Positions 21,181-31,294 of a stretch of DNA of 61,906 nucleotides are shown here, piece after piece. The DNA comes from Halopseudomonas sabulinigri (lineage in GTDB: Bacteria; Pseudomonadota; Gammaproteobacteria; Pseudomonadales; Pseudomonadaceae). Within the stretch, counting starts at the first letter, position 1. Each line of letters begins with the position of its first letter. Below the pieces are notes generated by a model that had not been told where the DNA came from, made no database searches, and saw only the letters and a list, made by a program, of their open reading frames with translations. Position numbers and translations under genes: made by a program. The stretch is from NCBI GenBank assembly GCA_011053055.1, contig DRHT01000023.1:1-61906 (forward strand). Reading direction: 5' to 3'.

Positions 21181-21588
21181 TTATTTAATCAAGCGCCAAC
21201 AGAACGGATAACGGTAGGCAGTCCCTTCATTCGACTTGATAGCCGCAATAATCATCAGCACTATCGCGCCAATGGCAACCAGCCCCATTAAGAAAAAACC
21301 GATGACTACCAGCATCAGCACAAAACTGAGCACCATCAACAGGCTAACCGTGATCTGGAAATTCAACGCTTCCTTCGCTTGATCGTCGATAAAGGGATCT
21401 TGATCTTTCTTTAGCTGCCACACGATAAGCGGGCCAATCAGCTGCCCTATTCCCGGCAGCACACAAGCCAGAAAACCGGATAAATGGGCAATCAACGCCC
21501 ATTGTCTAGCCTCCGGGCCGGGCGTACCAGGCGGTTGTGGCGTCTCGGGTGTAGGGCTGGGTTGTGGGGTGATCATTTCATCGGTCAT
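21181..21588 (-). CDS. DUF4870 small membrane protein
   Basis: The 135-residue protein has a Pro-rich N-terminal tail (about 1-28) and then three or four hydrophobic helices, with the signature HLSGFLACVLPGIGQLIGPL and the polar link DQDPFIDDQAKEALNFQ. This is the DUF4870/Tic20-like family, of unknown function. The start at 21588 (MTDEMITPQ) follows GGAGAG; a longer frame upstream would run through the rph terminator and is rejected. Confidence 0.85.
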   Translation of the reverse strand: MTDEMITPQPSPTPETPQPPGTPGPEARQWALIAHLSGFLACVLPGIGQLIGPLIVWQLKKDQDPFIDDQAKEALNFQITVSLLMVLSFVLMLVVIGFFLMGLVAIGAIVLMIIAAIKSNEGTAYRYPFCWRLIK

Positions 21589-21691
21589 GCGCGAGCTCTC
21601 CGTGGCTGGGCAAGATGGTCTTCCTGCTGAGTTGTAGCAAAGTTTGCCCGCTTTGGGTATCGCCCTAACTGCAACCGGCGCCACCAGACAC

Positions 21692-21717
21692 AAAAAAGGC
21701 AGGCCATTGGCCTGCCT
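21692..21717 (-). terminator. Rho-independent terminator of rph
   Basis: A 10-bp stem, AGGCAGGCCA (21697-21706) with TGGCCTGCCT (21708-21717), is followed on the minus strand by six T (A-run at 21692-21697). It sits 30 bases after the rph stop. Confidence 0.88.
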
Positions 21718-21747
21718 CCTTAAGCGCTGCGATCTTGCGTGCAGCGC

Positions 21748-22467
21748 TTAGTCTTTCAATGCTTCCAACTGCATGGCAAACAGCTCGTCGGTACCCTTAC
21801 GCGCCAGCACCAACATGGCGTTGAGGTCTTCGGGGCTGAACGGCGCTGCTTCGGCGGTACCCTGCACTTCGATAAAGCCGCCCTTATCGGTCATGACCAC
21901 ATTCAAGTCGGTATCGGCTGCGGAATCTTCCGGATAGTCCAGATCCAGCACCGGCACGCCTTGGTAGATACCCACGGAAACCGCAGCGATCATTTGTACC
22001 TCTGGCACCTTCTTGATCGCGCCGCGCTGCTTCATCGCACGCAGTGCATCAACCAGCGCCACGCAGGCACCGGTGATGGACGCGGTGCGAGTGCCACCGT
22101 CGGCCTGGATCACGTCGCAGTCGATATATAGGGTATTTTCACCCAGTGACTTGAGATCAACTGCCGCGCGCAACGCACGGCCGATCAGCCGTTGAATCTC
22201 CAGCGTGCGACCGCCCTGCTTGCCACGGCTGGCTTCACGCTGCATGCGTGAACCGGTGGAGCGCGGCAGCATGCCGTATTCAGCGGTTACCCAGCCTTGA
22301 CCCGAGCCACGTAAAAAGCGCGGCACACCGGCCTCTACGCTGACGGTACAGATCACCTTGGTATCACCAAACTCGACCAGCACCGAGCCTTCAGCGTGTT
22401 TGGTGTAGTGGCGGGTAATAGTCACCTGACGCATTTGGTCGACGGCGCGTTCACTGGGGCGTTGCAT
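21748..22467 (-). CDS. rph: Ribonuclease PH
   Basis: This phosphorolytic 3'-to-5' exoribonuclease trims tRNA 3' ends. The 239-residue protein begins [20 protein letters not shown] and has the conserved stretches [34 protein letters not shown] and [19 protein letters not shown]. It is divergent from the YicC-family gene, a frequent pairing in gammaproteobacteria. Confidence 0.97.
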   Translation of the reverse strand: MQRPSERAVDQMRQVTITRHYTKHAEGSVLVEFGDTKVICTVSVEAGVPRFLRGSGQGWVTAEYGMLPRSTGSRMQREASRGKQGGRTLEIQRLIGRALRAAVDLKSLGENTLYIDCDVIQADGGTRTASITGACVALVDALRAMKQRGAIKKVPEVQMIAAVSVGIYQGVPVLDLDYPEDSAADTDLNVVMTDKGGFIEVQGTAEAAPFSPEDLNAMLVLARKGTDELFAMQLEALKD

Positions 22468-22632
22468 AATGGAGAGTCCTTGTACTGCGATGTTTAAAGT
22501 CGGCGGAGTATAGCAGGCAGACGGGGCTCCAAGCTGCCACCGCCGAGCGGCTGCTTAACCTGAAGGCCTGCAAGGCGCTACAATGCGGCTTTGCCGACCG
22601 CAGCACTTATACCAACTTCGTAGAGGATTCCC

Positions 22633-23499
22633 ATGGTTAACAGCATGACCGCCTTCGCCCGTAGCGAACTCAGCACCGATCAGGGCAACCTGGCCTGGGA
22701 AATGCGCTCGGTTAACCACCGCTATCTGGAAGTCACCCTGCGCTTGCCCGAAGCCTTCCGTGAGCTGGAGGGCCCGCTGCGCGAGAAGCTGCGCAAACAG
22801 CTGGCACGCGGCAAGGTGGAATGCACGCTGCGCTTCAACCCCACCAGTAGCGAAGCGCGTGACATTACCCTTAACCAGCCGCTGGTCGCACAGCTGGTTA
22901 AGGCAGCGGAGCAGCTTGGCGGTCAACTGGCCAACCCGGCACAGATCAACCCGCTCGAACTGCTGGCTTGGCCTGGCGTAATCAGCGGTCAAGAGAGCGA
23001 CCAGGCAACGCTGGTAAAGAGTGCCCGCGAGCTGTTTGAACCCGCACTCAGCGAACTCAAGGACCACCGCGCCCGCGAAGGCGCGGAGCTCAAGCAGCTG
23101 ATCGAAGAGCGTCTTAGCAACATCAGCGACCGCACCAGCATCTTGCGCGAGATGATGCCCACGCTACTGAGCGCGCATCGGCAAAAACTGATCGACCGCT
23201 TTAACGAAGCTAAGTTGGAGCTGGATAGCACGCGCGTAGAGCAGGAAATCGTCATGTTGGCGCAGAAAATAGACGTCGCCGAAGAGCTGGATCGGCTCGA
23301 CACGCACGTGATTGAAACCCGCCGTGCACTCGACAGCAAAGACGCCATCGGCCGCCGCCTCGACTTTCTAATGCAAGAGTTCAACCGCGAAGCCAACACC
23401 CTCGGCTCCAAGGCAATCGATACCCGTAGCACCCAGGCGGCGGTGGATTTGAAAGTATTTATCGAACAGATGAGGGAGCAGATTCAGAATATCGAGTAA
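22633..23499 (+). CDS. YicC-family endoribonuclease
   Basis: The 288-residue protein starts MVNSMTAFARSE and has the conserved EMRSVNHRYLEVTLRLPEAF segment and the C-terminal DUF1732 part, LDFLMQEFNREANTLGSKA. YicC/YloC proteins have been described as endoribonucleases involved in RNA decay; I infer the same here. It is divergent from rph. No T-rich terminator is obvious, and allA lies convergent 49 bases downstream. Confidence 0.93.
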   Translation: MVNSMTAFARSELSTDQGNLAWEMRSVNHRYLEVTLRLPEAFRELEGPLREKLRKQLARGKVECTLRFNPTSSEARDITLNQPLVAQLVKAAEQLGGQLANPAQINPLELLAWPGVISGQESDQATLVKSARELFEPALSELKDHRAREGAELKQLIEERLSNISDRTSILREMMPTLLSAHRQKLIDRFNEAKLELDSTRVEQEIVMLAQKIDVAEELDRLDTHVIETRRALDSKDAIGRRLDFLMQEFNREANTLGSKAIDTRSTQAAVDLKVFIEQMREQIQNIE

Positions 23500-23548
23500 G
23501 CCTGCCTCACAGAAAAAGGGCAGCGTAATCGCTTGCCCTTTACCCGAC

Positions 23549-24049
23549 TCAATCCAGCGTGACGCAAATCCCAATCGGAAACTCATCGCAGTTGTGGCCC
23601 GCACCACCACGATCGACCACCAAAAATTCACCCTCACACTCCAGCACCGATTGAATCGCATGCCAGGTACCGACGTGGTAATTCACGCCCTGCCGGCCGT
23701 CGGTAATAAAAGCACGCACCTGTGCCGGATCGATGCTGTCACCCGCTGGCGCGACGACGACCAAAAACCGCTCTTCATGCAAAGGCATGAACGCCTGACT
23801 GCCGAGCGGGTGGCGCTCAAGAAAGGTTAATTCGAGCGGCAGCTGCACCGGCTGGCTGACGAAGATGCTGATCAGCACGCGCGGTGATTCACCCGCGACC
23901 TCGACCTTGGCCAGGTCGTGATGGCGTCGGGTGCGCCCGGAATTAATCATGAAGTGATCCGAGCTGCGCGAATCGATCACATCGCCGAAGGCCGCAAAGG
24001 CTTCCGGCGTTAGCGGCTCAGCCCGCAACTGCAGCGTTTCAGCGGCCAT
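23549..24049 (-). CDS. allA: Ureidoglycolate lyase
   Basis: This splits ureidoglycolate into glyoxylate and urea, the last step of one allantoin route. The 166-residue protein shows FGDVIDSR near residues 21-28, MPLHEERFLVVVAP and GVNYHVGTWHA, all typical of AllA. It is the third gene of the puuE-UGHY-allA run and overlaps the upstream gene by 11 bases. Confidence 0.93.
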   Translation of the reverse strand: MAAETLQLRAEPLTPEAFAAFGDVIDSRSSDHFMINSGRTRRHHDLAKVEVAGESPRVLISIFVSQPVQLPLELTFLERHPLGSQAFMPLHEERFLVVVAPAGDSIDPAQVRAFITDGRQGVNYHVGTWHAIQSVLECEGEFLVVDRGGAGHNCDEFPIGICVTLD

Positions 24050-24887
24050 AAGTAGGCAGCTTCATGTGACGATTAACATCTTTGTACAGCAGATAGCGGA
24101 ACGGACCAGGGCCGCCTGCGTAACAGGCCTGCGGGCAGAAGGCACGCAGCCACATATAGTCACCAGCCTCGACTTCTACCCAGTCCTTGTTCAGCAGGTA
24201 GACCGCCTTGCCTTCCAGTACATAGAGGCCGTGCTCCATAACGTGGGTTTCGGCAAAGGGAATAGCGCCGCCGGGTTGGAAGTTGACGATATTCACGTGC
24301 ATGTCGTGGCGCATGTCGCTCATATCCACGAAACGCGTGGTACTCCAGGCGCCATCGGTGCCGGGCATTACCAAAGGGTCTATGTCGTTTTCATTGGTAA
24401 CAAAGGCTTCCGGCGCCTCGATACCCTCGACCTTTTCATAGGCCTTGCGTACCCTATGAAAACGCACCACGGCGCCAGAGTTGTTGCGCACCTGCCAGTC
24501 ACTGGCCGGCGGAATAAACGCGTAACCGCCCAGCTCCATCTTGTGCTCGGTGCCGTTCAAGGACAGCGTCATACCGCCCTCGACGATAAACAGCACGCCT
24601 TCGGCCGTGGGGTCGGTTTCCGGTTTATCGCTGCCGCCGCCCGGCTGCACTTCCATAATGTATTGCGAGAAGGTCTCGGCGAAACCGGTTAGGGGGCGTG
24701 ACAACACCCACAGGCGGGTGCCGTTCCAGAACGGCAGATGGCTGGTGACGATGTCGCGCATCACGCCTTTGGGGATCACCGCGTAGGCTTCGGTGAACAC
24801 CGCACGGTCAGTGGTTAGCTGAGTCTGTGGCGGGTGGCCGCCGGTCGGGGCGTAATAAGTGCGGGGTGCAGTCGGTTGCTTGGACAT
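24039..24887 (-). CDS. allE: (S)-ureidoglycine aminohydrolase, bicupin
   Basis: This manganese bicupin enzyme converts ureidoglycine to ureidoglycolate and ammonia. The 282-residue protein has two cupin halves. The C-terminal metal site shows EHGLYVLEGKAVYLLN after the upstream ETHVME, and the first half carries YIMEVQPGGGSDKP. The ATG at 24887 follows GGAG, so the longer upstream frame is not used. It sits between puuE and allA, the expected position in an allantoin pathway. Confidence 0.92.
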   Translation of the reverse strand: MSKQPTAPRTYYAPTGGHPPQTQLTTDRAVFTEAYAVIPKGVMRDIVTSHLPFWNGTRLWVLSRPLTGFAETFSQYIMEVQPGGGSDKPETDPTAEGVLFIVEGGMTLSLNGTEHKMELGGYAFIPPASDWQVRNNSGAVVRFHRVRKAYEKVEGIEAPEAFVTNENDIDPLVMPGTDGAWSTTRFVDMSDMRHDMHVNIVNFQPGGAIPFAETHVMEHGLYVLEGKAVYLLNKDWVEVEAGDYMWLRAFCPQACYAGGPGPFRYLLYKDVNRHMKLPTYGR

Positions 24888-24901
24888 GCTGGCTCCTTGG
24901 C

Positions 24902-25825
24902 TCAAATAGCGTGGTGTTCGGCCCAGTGACGGGCGATATCTACACGCCGTGTCACCCAAACCCGATCATGGGATTCAATGTAATCAAGAAAACGCTGCAG
25001 CCCGCGGAAACGGCCGGGGCGACCTATCAGGCGGCAATGCAGGCCAACTGACAACATCTTTGGCAGCTCCTCGCCTTCCGCGTAAAGCACGTCAAAAGCG
25101 TCTTTCAGATATTGGAAAAAGTGCTCGCCGGTATTGAAGCCCTGCGGTGAGGCGAAGCGCATGTCGTTGGTATCCAGGGTGTAAGGCACGATCAGATGAT
25201 TGTGCAGCTCACCCGCGCTATCGGCTTCCCGGCTCCAGAACGGCAGGTCATCGCCGTAATAGTCGCTGTCATACAGAAAGCTGCCTTCATCAAGCAACAG
25301 CCGGCGCGTGTTTGGGCTGTCGCGGCCGGTATACCAGCCTTGCGGCTTCTCGCCGTAGAGGCGCTGAAAGATTTCCAGGGCGCGTTGCAGGTGCTCACGC
25401 TCCACCGCCTCGGGTACATCCTGATAGTGCAGCCAGCGCCAGCCGTGGCACGCCACCTCATGGCCCAATTCCTGGAACGCCTGTGCGGCTTCGGGGTGCC
25501 GTTCCAGCGCCATAGCTACGCCAAATACGGTCAACGGCAGGTTACGTCGCTCAAACTCTTTGAGAATGCGCCAAACGCCAACGCGCGAGCCGTACTCATA
25601 AATCGACTCCATGCTCATATGCCGGCCTGGGAAGGCTTCGGCACCGACGATTTCAGACAAAAACTTCTCGGAATGGCTGTCGCCATGTAGCACACAGTTC
25701 TCGCTACCTTCCTCGTAGTTAAGAACAAATTGCACGGCGATCCGCGCCTTACCCGGCCACTTGGCCTCGGGCGGGTTGCGTCCGTAGCCGATGAGATCGC
25801 GGGGATAGTTGGAGCTGGAGGTCAT
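24902..25825 (-). CDS. puuE: Allantoinase of the PuuE (polysaccharide deacetylase-like) type
   Basis: PuuE hydrolyses allantoin to allantoate without resembling classic metal-dependent AllB. The 307-residue protein has the conserved start YPRDLIGYGRNPPEAKWP, QFVLNYEEGSE, HGWRWLHYQDV and GWYTGRDSPNTRRLL. AAAGGA precedes the chosen ATG at 25825. It heads the minus-strand allantoin operon, with only 14 bases before the next gene, and is divergent from the racemase gene across the operator region. Confidence 0.94.
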   Translation of the reverse strand: MTSSSNYPRDLIGYGRNPPEAKWPGKARIAVQFVLNYEEGSENCVLHGDSHSEKFLSEIVGAEAFPGRHMSMESIYEYGSRVGVWRILKEFERRNLPLTVFGVAMALERHPEAAQAFQELGHEVACHGWRWLHYQDVPEAVEREHLQRALEIFQRLYGEKPQGWYTGRDSPNTRRLLLDEGSFLYDSDYYGDDLPFWSREADSAGELHNHLIVPYTLDTNDMRFASPQGFNTGEHFFQYLKDAFDVLYAEGEELPKMLSVGLHCRLIGRPGRFRGLQRFLDYIESHDRVWVTRRVDIARHWAEHHAI

Positions 25826-25937
25826 AACTGCATGTCCTTTCCGTACGGTGTTCACACATTGGTTATGGGCATAGCCCGCCAAGAGAGGCTTATCGCGTGC
25901 AATAAGCATGAAGTATTTTGGCTTTTTACCTCAATAG

Positions 25938-25971
25938 ATTGTATACAATTATTCTTAAATCTTGTGTACAA
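25938..25971. promoter_or_regulatory. Tandem operator palindromes between puuE and the racemase
   Basis: ATTGTATACAAT (25938-25949) is a perfect 12-bp palindrome and TTGTGTACAA (25962-25971) is a near copy, with centres 23 bp apart. The same motif recurs upstream of the GntR/FCD regulator at 29037-29046. I infer that this regulator binds all three and controls both divergent units and itself; the match is seen, the binding is not. Confidence 0.72.
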
Positions 25972-25992
25972 ATATAGCTACAGGCCAATTCA

Positions 25993-26736
25993 ATGCATAT
26001 TCGCGTCATCAACCCCAACACCACCCACGCCATGACGGCGACGATCGAGAGTGCAGCCAAGGCCATAGCGTCTCCCGGTACCCGGATCACCGCGACGCAA
26101 CCGAGCAGCGGACCGGTCTCCATTGAAAGCCATTTTGACGAGGCGGTCAGCGCGCTCGGCGTGATAGAAGAAGTACTGGCCGGTGAGCGCGATGCCACGG
26201 ACGCCTACATCATCGCCTGCTTCGGCGACCCCGGCCTGTATGCCGCCCGTGAGCTGACCCGCGCACCAGTCATCGGCATTGCCGAGGCGGCCTTTCACAT
26301 TGCCAGCCTGATCAGCATCCGTTTCTCGGTGGTCACCACGCTGCCGCGCACCGCCATCATTGCCGAGCACCTATTAGACAATTACGGCTTCAGCCACACG
26401 TGCCGACGCGTGCGCGCCGCCGATATTCCGGTACTCGAGCTGGAAGACAACCCAGACCGCGCGTTGGAGCTGATCATCGAGGAATGTCTGCGGGCCAAGC
26501 GCGAAGACAATATCGGCGCCATCGTGCTGGGTTGCGGCGGCATGGCCGACCTGACGCCACAGATTAGCGACGCCGTGGGCCTGCCGATTGTCGAAGGCGT
26601 GACCGCCGCCATCAAACTGGCTGAAGCCGTGGTGGGATTAGGGCTGGGCACCAGCAAGTTTGGCGATCTGGCCTTCCCCCTTCCCAAACCTTTTACTGGT
26701 CGGTTCTCGGCGTATTCCAACCTGAAACCGGCCTGA
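25993..26736 (+). CDS. Asp/Glu/hydantoin racemase family protein, likely allantoin racemase
   Basis: This 247-residue enzyme belongs to the two-cysteine cofactor-independent racemases. The catalytic cysteines are in IIACFGDPGL and VLGCGGMADL, and the N-terminus MHIRVINPNTTHAM is typical of hydantoin/allantoin racemases (HyuE/HpxA). The neighbouring allantoinase makes allantoin racemisation the likely role. It faces puuE across the shared operators. Confidence 0.87.
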   Translation: MHIRVINPNTTHAMTATIESAAKAIASPGTRITATQPSSGPVSIESHFDEAVSALGVIEEVLAGERDATDAYIIACFGDPGLYAARELTRAPVIGIAEAAFHIASLISIRFSVVTTLPRTAIIAEHLLDNYGFSHTCRRVRAADIPVLELEDNPDRALELIIEECLRAKREDNIGAIVLGCGGMADLTPQISDAVGLPIVEGVTAAIKLAEAVVGLGLGTSKFGDLAFPLPKPFTGRFSAYSNLKPA

Positions 26737-26817
26737 ACATCGATATCCAGCACCACGGATGCAATGGCTTAACGCAATAACAATAAACGCAGGAACGTGC
26801 GAAAAAAGGAGACAACA

Positions 26818-26850
26818 ATGAAAAACTCACGTCACGAGGCAGCCTCATGA
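26818..26850 (+). CDS. Possible ten-codon leader peptide
   Basis: The frame MKNSRHEAAS starts at 26818 six bases after a strong GGAG (26808-26811). Its TGA overlaps the ATG of the permease frame at 26847 (ATGA). It could couple translation into the permease, or be a relic of an altered permease start. Function is unproven. Confidence 0.35.
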   Translation: MKNSRHEAAS

Positions 26851-28215
26851 AAACCGACGCCACCGCAGCGCAGAGCAGAGCAGCCTGCCAGAGCATTCAC
26901 AGGTCGAGACCAAAGCGCCGGGTGAAGAATCACTCGCCCCGCAGGAAACCCGCATTATGGGGCGACTGTCCTACTTGCTGGCCTGGTTCGGCGGCTGCGT
27001 CTCCATCGGCACCTTTACTATGGGCTCCAGCGTGGTCGGCAGCCTCAACTTGATTCAAGCCACGCTGGCCATCGCCATCGGCTGTTTCGTTATCGGTATC
27101 GCGTTGGTGCTCAATGGCGCCGCCGGTTACAAATACGGCATCCCCTTTATGGTGCAGGCGCGCAGCGCTTTTGGCTTCGGCGGCACGCGCTTGCCCGGCT
27201 TGGTGCGCGCGGTGCCTGCCATCGTCTGGTATGGCTTTCAAAGCTGGATCAGGCCGGCGCGCTGAATATGGTTTCCGCAACCCTGTTCGGTTTCGACAAC
27301 CTGGTGTTCTTCTTTATCACCTTCCAGTTCTTGCAGATTGGGCTGTCGGTGATGGGTTTTCAAGGCATCAAGTGGCTGGAGAACGTCGGCAGCGCCTTTA
27401 TTCTCGCGTCCTTGGTCTACATGTTCTACAGCACGGTACAGCGCTACGGCGATGAGCTGTCGAGCAGTCTGTTCACCATGCAAGGTTCGTGGGGGTTGCC
27501 TTTCTGGAGCGCGACCATGCTGTTCCTCGGCATTTACAGCACCATGATCCTTAACGTCAGTGACTACTCCCGTGAGCACAAACACGGCAGCGGCCCCGGC
27601 CTGCTGACCACGCTGTATTCCATGTCAATTCTGCCCTGCACGCTGTTCATGGGCCTGATTGGCTACATGGTGTCAGAGGCAACCGGCGTGGCGGACCCTA
27701 TTCAAGTCTTTGCCAATGCGGTGGATAACACCCCGCTACTGATGACCACCTTGCTGTTCATCGCCTTTGCGCAAGTTACCACCAACGTACTGAACAACGT
27801 GGTGCCGCCGACTTACGTGCTGATGGATGTGTTCAAGCTGTCGTTCCGACCGGCCACCGTGATCGTGGGCCTACTGGCTTTCGCTACCTTTCCGTGGAAG
27901 CTGGTCAGCGACGATGCGGCTGCGGGCCTGCAGGTTTTCGTGCAGACCTACTCCGCCTTCCTCGGCCCGATCTTTGCGATTCTCGTGGTGGACTACTATC
28001 TGCTGCGCAAGCGCACCCTCAATCTGGAGCACCTCTATGATGCCCAAGGGCCTTATCGGGGAGTCAATTACGCAGCGCTGATCGCGACAGCCGTGGGTGC
28101 AGTAGTGGCGCTGAATATCGCCGTTGTGTCCTGGTACGCCAGTTTGATTCCAGCTGGCCTGTGCTATTACCTGCTGATGAAGTACTGGGCGCCCTGCCAG
28201 CGCTTCCGCCAGTAA
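26847..28215 (+). pseudogene. NCS1-family allantoin/hydantoin permease with two frame lesions
   Basis: The frames together encode a nucleobase:cation symporter-1 transporter, for example GRLSYLLAWFGGCVSIGTF and MVQARSAFGFGG in the first part, and VLNNVVPPTYVLMDVFK in the second. Frame one starts at 26847 (MKTDATAAQS). A direct CAGAG-CAGAG duplication (26871-26880) moves reading into the frame ending LAPQETRIMGRLSY. That frame runs to a TGA at about 27263, because one base appears lost near 27250-27256 after GFQSWI. Reading resumes as GALNMVSATLFG to 28215. Both shifts must be undone for a full protein. It is either a decayed gene or, less likely, two sequencing errors. Confidence 0.85.
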
Positions 28216-28234
28216 CCACGGCGGCGCTCAGGCG

Positions 28235-28996
28235 TTATTGATAGGCAGAAAAGATATCACGCAGGTCCGGCGCCTCTTCGGGGGCGTCGTCTATCGATAG
28301 CGAGGCTTCTATAGAGTCGAGGTGGCGGCACATAAAGATGGCCGCTTGCTCACTTTCCCCAGCCTGCAACAAATCAACCAGCTGATTGTGATCACTGCAC
28401 TCGCAACCCAGATTTCCGGCATGCCCGTACACCGCCAGAATCAGCGATGAACGCGAGCAAAGTTGATCCACAAAGCGCGCCAGAGTCTGGTTGCCCGCCA
28501 AGGCTGCAAGCCGGTTATGAAAAGCCGCCGATAGCTTGATCGCGACGCTCTGCTCATGCTCCTGCAGCGCCTGTTGCTCTTCACCCGCCAACGCCCGCAG
28601 CTCTTTTAGCTCATCCGCCGTGATCCGCCGCGTCAGCATGGCCAGCAAGCCGCTTTCAACCAACCGCCGCGCCTCGAATACCTCACGCGCTTCTTCGGCT
28701 GAAGGCCGCGTTACGCTGGCTCCCTTGCCCGGCGTGAGAGTCACCAACTGCTCCAGCGCCAAACGCTGCAAAACCTTGCGAATACCAGTGCGGCTGATAC
28801 CAAATACCTCGGCCAAGGCATCTTCGCGCAACCGAGCGCCCGGCTTTAGCCGATGTTCGATCACCGCATCACTGATGGCCCGATAGATCTCATCCTGGCG
28901 CTGCACCCCTTTACCAGATCCTGCTTTTCCGCTTGCACTGGCGAAAGGCTGGTCGGTGCTGTCAGGTTGCGACGTGGGCCGGTGTGACGTCATCAA
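28235..28996 (-). CDS. GntR-family transcription regulator, FCD subfamily
   Basis: The 253-residue protein has a low-complexity N-tail (about 1-30), a winged helix (DEIYRAISDAVIEHRLKPG then REDALAEVFGISRTGIRKVL) and an all-helical FCD effector domain. FCD regulators bind metal and small acids, which suits a ureide or allantoate signal. Position beside the allantoin genes and the shared TTGTRTACAA palindromes make it the likely local regulator, probably autoregulated. Confidence 0.9.
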   Translation of the reverse strand: MMTSHRPTSQPDSTDQPFASASGKAGSGKGVQRQDEIYRAISDAVIEHRLKPGARLREDALAEVFGISRTGIRKVLQRLALEQLVTLTPGKGASVTRPSAEEAREVFEARRLVESGLLAMLTRRITADELKELRALAGEEQQALQEHEQSVAIKLSAAFHNRLAALAGNQTLARFVDQLCSRSSLILAVYGHAGNLGCECSDHNQLVDLLQAGESEQAAIFMCRHLDSIEASLSIDDAPEEAPDLRDIFSAYQ

Positions 28997-29036
28997 AACA
29001 TCTCTCTGTACGCTGTGGGTTCAACTTTGGGCGCTA

Positions 29037-29046
29037 TTGTATACAT
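29037..29046. promoter_or_regulatory. Operator copy upstream of the GntR/FCD gene
   Basis: TTGTATACAT matches the two sites at 25938-25971 in nine of ten positions and lies 40 bases upstream of the regulator's start. I see no gene in the rest of the 196-base gap before the DUF2254 gene. Confidence 0.6.
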
Positions 29047-29192
29047 TTCGGGGTGAGGCATACGACGCAACGTACTTAGTGGATTTGCTGCCAATCAATG
29101 CAGAAAGGTGGCATCAGTACACCGAGCGCATCAGACAAGCCTTCCGGGGTAAGACTGCGCCTCCGAGTAATGCAGCAGCAGGACTCTGCGCT

Positions 29193-30440
29193 TCAGGCGC
29201 TCGCGGCCAGTTTACGCACACGCTCCTTGTCCAGCTCGAGCACCATGGCGTGCTCCGCCAACGCCAAAGCTTCACGACCCAAGCGCTGCGCCGGGCCGGC
29301 AAACACCGGGGCCAGCGCCGTCAGCGCCTGCATAGCCTTGTGTAGCCGCAACTGCACATCGATACGCGCCGCACCATCGCGAGCGATCGGGCCAAACAGG
29401 TCGTCGAACAGGTCATCCAACTTCAGGGGCATGAGCCAAACACGCGGGTAACGCACCTCGTCGGCCTGGCCTGGCTGTTCGTAATCAGTCCAGGCCGACA
29501 ACATACGCACCCCCCGGCCGAGAATATCGATAGCGGTTCCCGGATCATTCACTGCCGGCGACAGAGCTCGCGAGGCGATCTCGGACAAAACCGAAAACCC
29601 GAAACGCGGGTCTTGATCAAAAGAGCGCAGCTCACCCAACGTGAAACAGTCGCGCAACTCCTGGTCACAGTCTTCATCCTGCTCACCGCGCAGCCATAGC
29701 AAGGGTGCCGCCGGATGAACAAACCCACCGGGTAGCACCACCACATAAAGCTCCAGATCACGCTCCTCGGCGCACTCAGCCAGCGCCGCCACATCCAGAT
29801 GCTGCACATATTTACTGTGCTCGGGATACAACGGACGAGCGTCAGCGGGAATGCTGTCTTCCTGCAACGCACGGGCGCCCAGACAAGGGTTGTTGATGCG
29901 ATCATTCAACGCGCGAGCGGCCACTTCTTCGACCCGCGAAGTGGTATCCCCCACCCGGCCGAAATGGGACAAATGCTCAATCCAGCGCAACATAGTGATG
30001 ACAATCAGCGCCACAACTAGCATCGTCATGCCAAACATGATGACGCGGCCGCTCTCGCCGTAAACCTGCGTGCTCAGAGCAATCAAACCAACCAGGCTGT
30101 AAAGAAAGGAACCGATGAAGGTGCCGAGAACGTTCTGCGTGGTGGTGTCCTGCATCAATAACCGCGTCGCGCGCGGCGTTACTTCCGAGGTTGCTGCGCT
30201 ATAGGCAGCCACCATCACGCTGAGCGAAAAGGTCGTTACGGCCAGCATGCTGGAGGCCAAAATATCCAGAATCCGCTCTACCGCATCGGCGCCTATGTCG
30301 ATGGGCAAAGGGCCGGGCAGCATCCGCTCGACCAGCACTGCCAGCAACGCGGCACCTATCGAAAAGACGACATACAGCGACGCTCGTACCCATAGGGTGC
30401 GGCTTAGCTGCGCCCACAGCCATTGCCATTTGGAGATCAT
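29193..30440 (-). CDS. DUF2254 membrane protein
   Basis: The 415-residue protein has hydrophobic segments near 17-38, 58-85, 105-125 and 132-150, then a large soluble C-terminal domain. Conserved stretches are AVTTFSLSVMVAAYSAATS and ASRALSPAVNDPGTAIDIL. The family is widespread but without assigned function. It stands alone, convergent with nothing and upstream-divergent from gmk. Confidence 0.88.
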   Translation of the reverse strand: MISKWQWLWAQLSRTLWVRASLYVVFSIGAALLAVLVERMLPGPLPIDIGADAVERILDILASSMLAVTTFSLSVMVAAYSAATSEVTPRATRLLMQDTTTQNVLGTFIGSFLYSLVGLIALSTQVYGESGRVIMFGMTMLVVALIVITMLRWIEHLSHFGRVGDTTSRVEEVAARALNDRINNPCLGARALQEDSIPADARPLYPEHSKYVQHLDVAALAECAEERDLELYVVVLPGGFVHPAAPLLWLRGEQDEDCDQELRDCFTLGELRSFDQDPRFGFSVLSEIASRALSPAVNDPGTAIDILGRGVRMLSAWTDYEQPGQADEVRYPRVWLMPLKLDDLFDDLFGPIARDGAARIDVQLRLHKAMQALTALAPVFAGPAQRLGREALALAEHAMVLELDKERVRKLAASA

Positions 30441-30540
30441 CAGCGGTGCGTTTCCTGTTGCGATTCAACGATAGGCGATAGCTTAGCGGATTGCGCCCAG
30501 TAAAGGTTATCCATGACGGCGGCGGCCAATATCCCTATAA

Positions 30541-31209
<669 letters not shown>

Positions 31210-31294
31210 GGCGCAATTCAGTACACTGTTCGGTCCTGCGTCCTGAATAAGGGCGCACCCTCGATTTCATAAATACCCGTTCCGGAGTAACACC

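Noticed and set aside
21589-21693. A longer N-terminus for the DUF4870 protein
   Set aside because: It would read through the rph terminator and lacks conserved sequence, while the start at 21588 has a good ribosome site.
26957-27265. Calling the two permease pieces two separate small membrane proteins
   Set aside because: Each piece is an incomplete part of one NCS1 transporter, and specific lesions explain the breaks between them.
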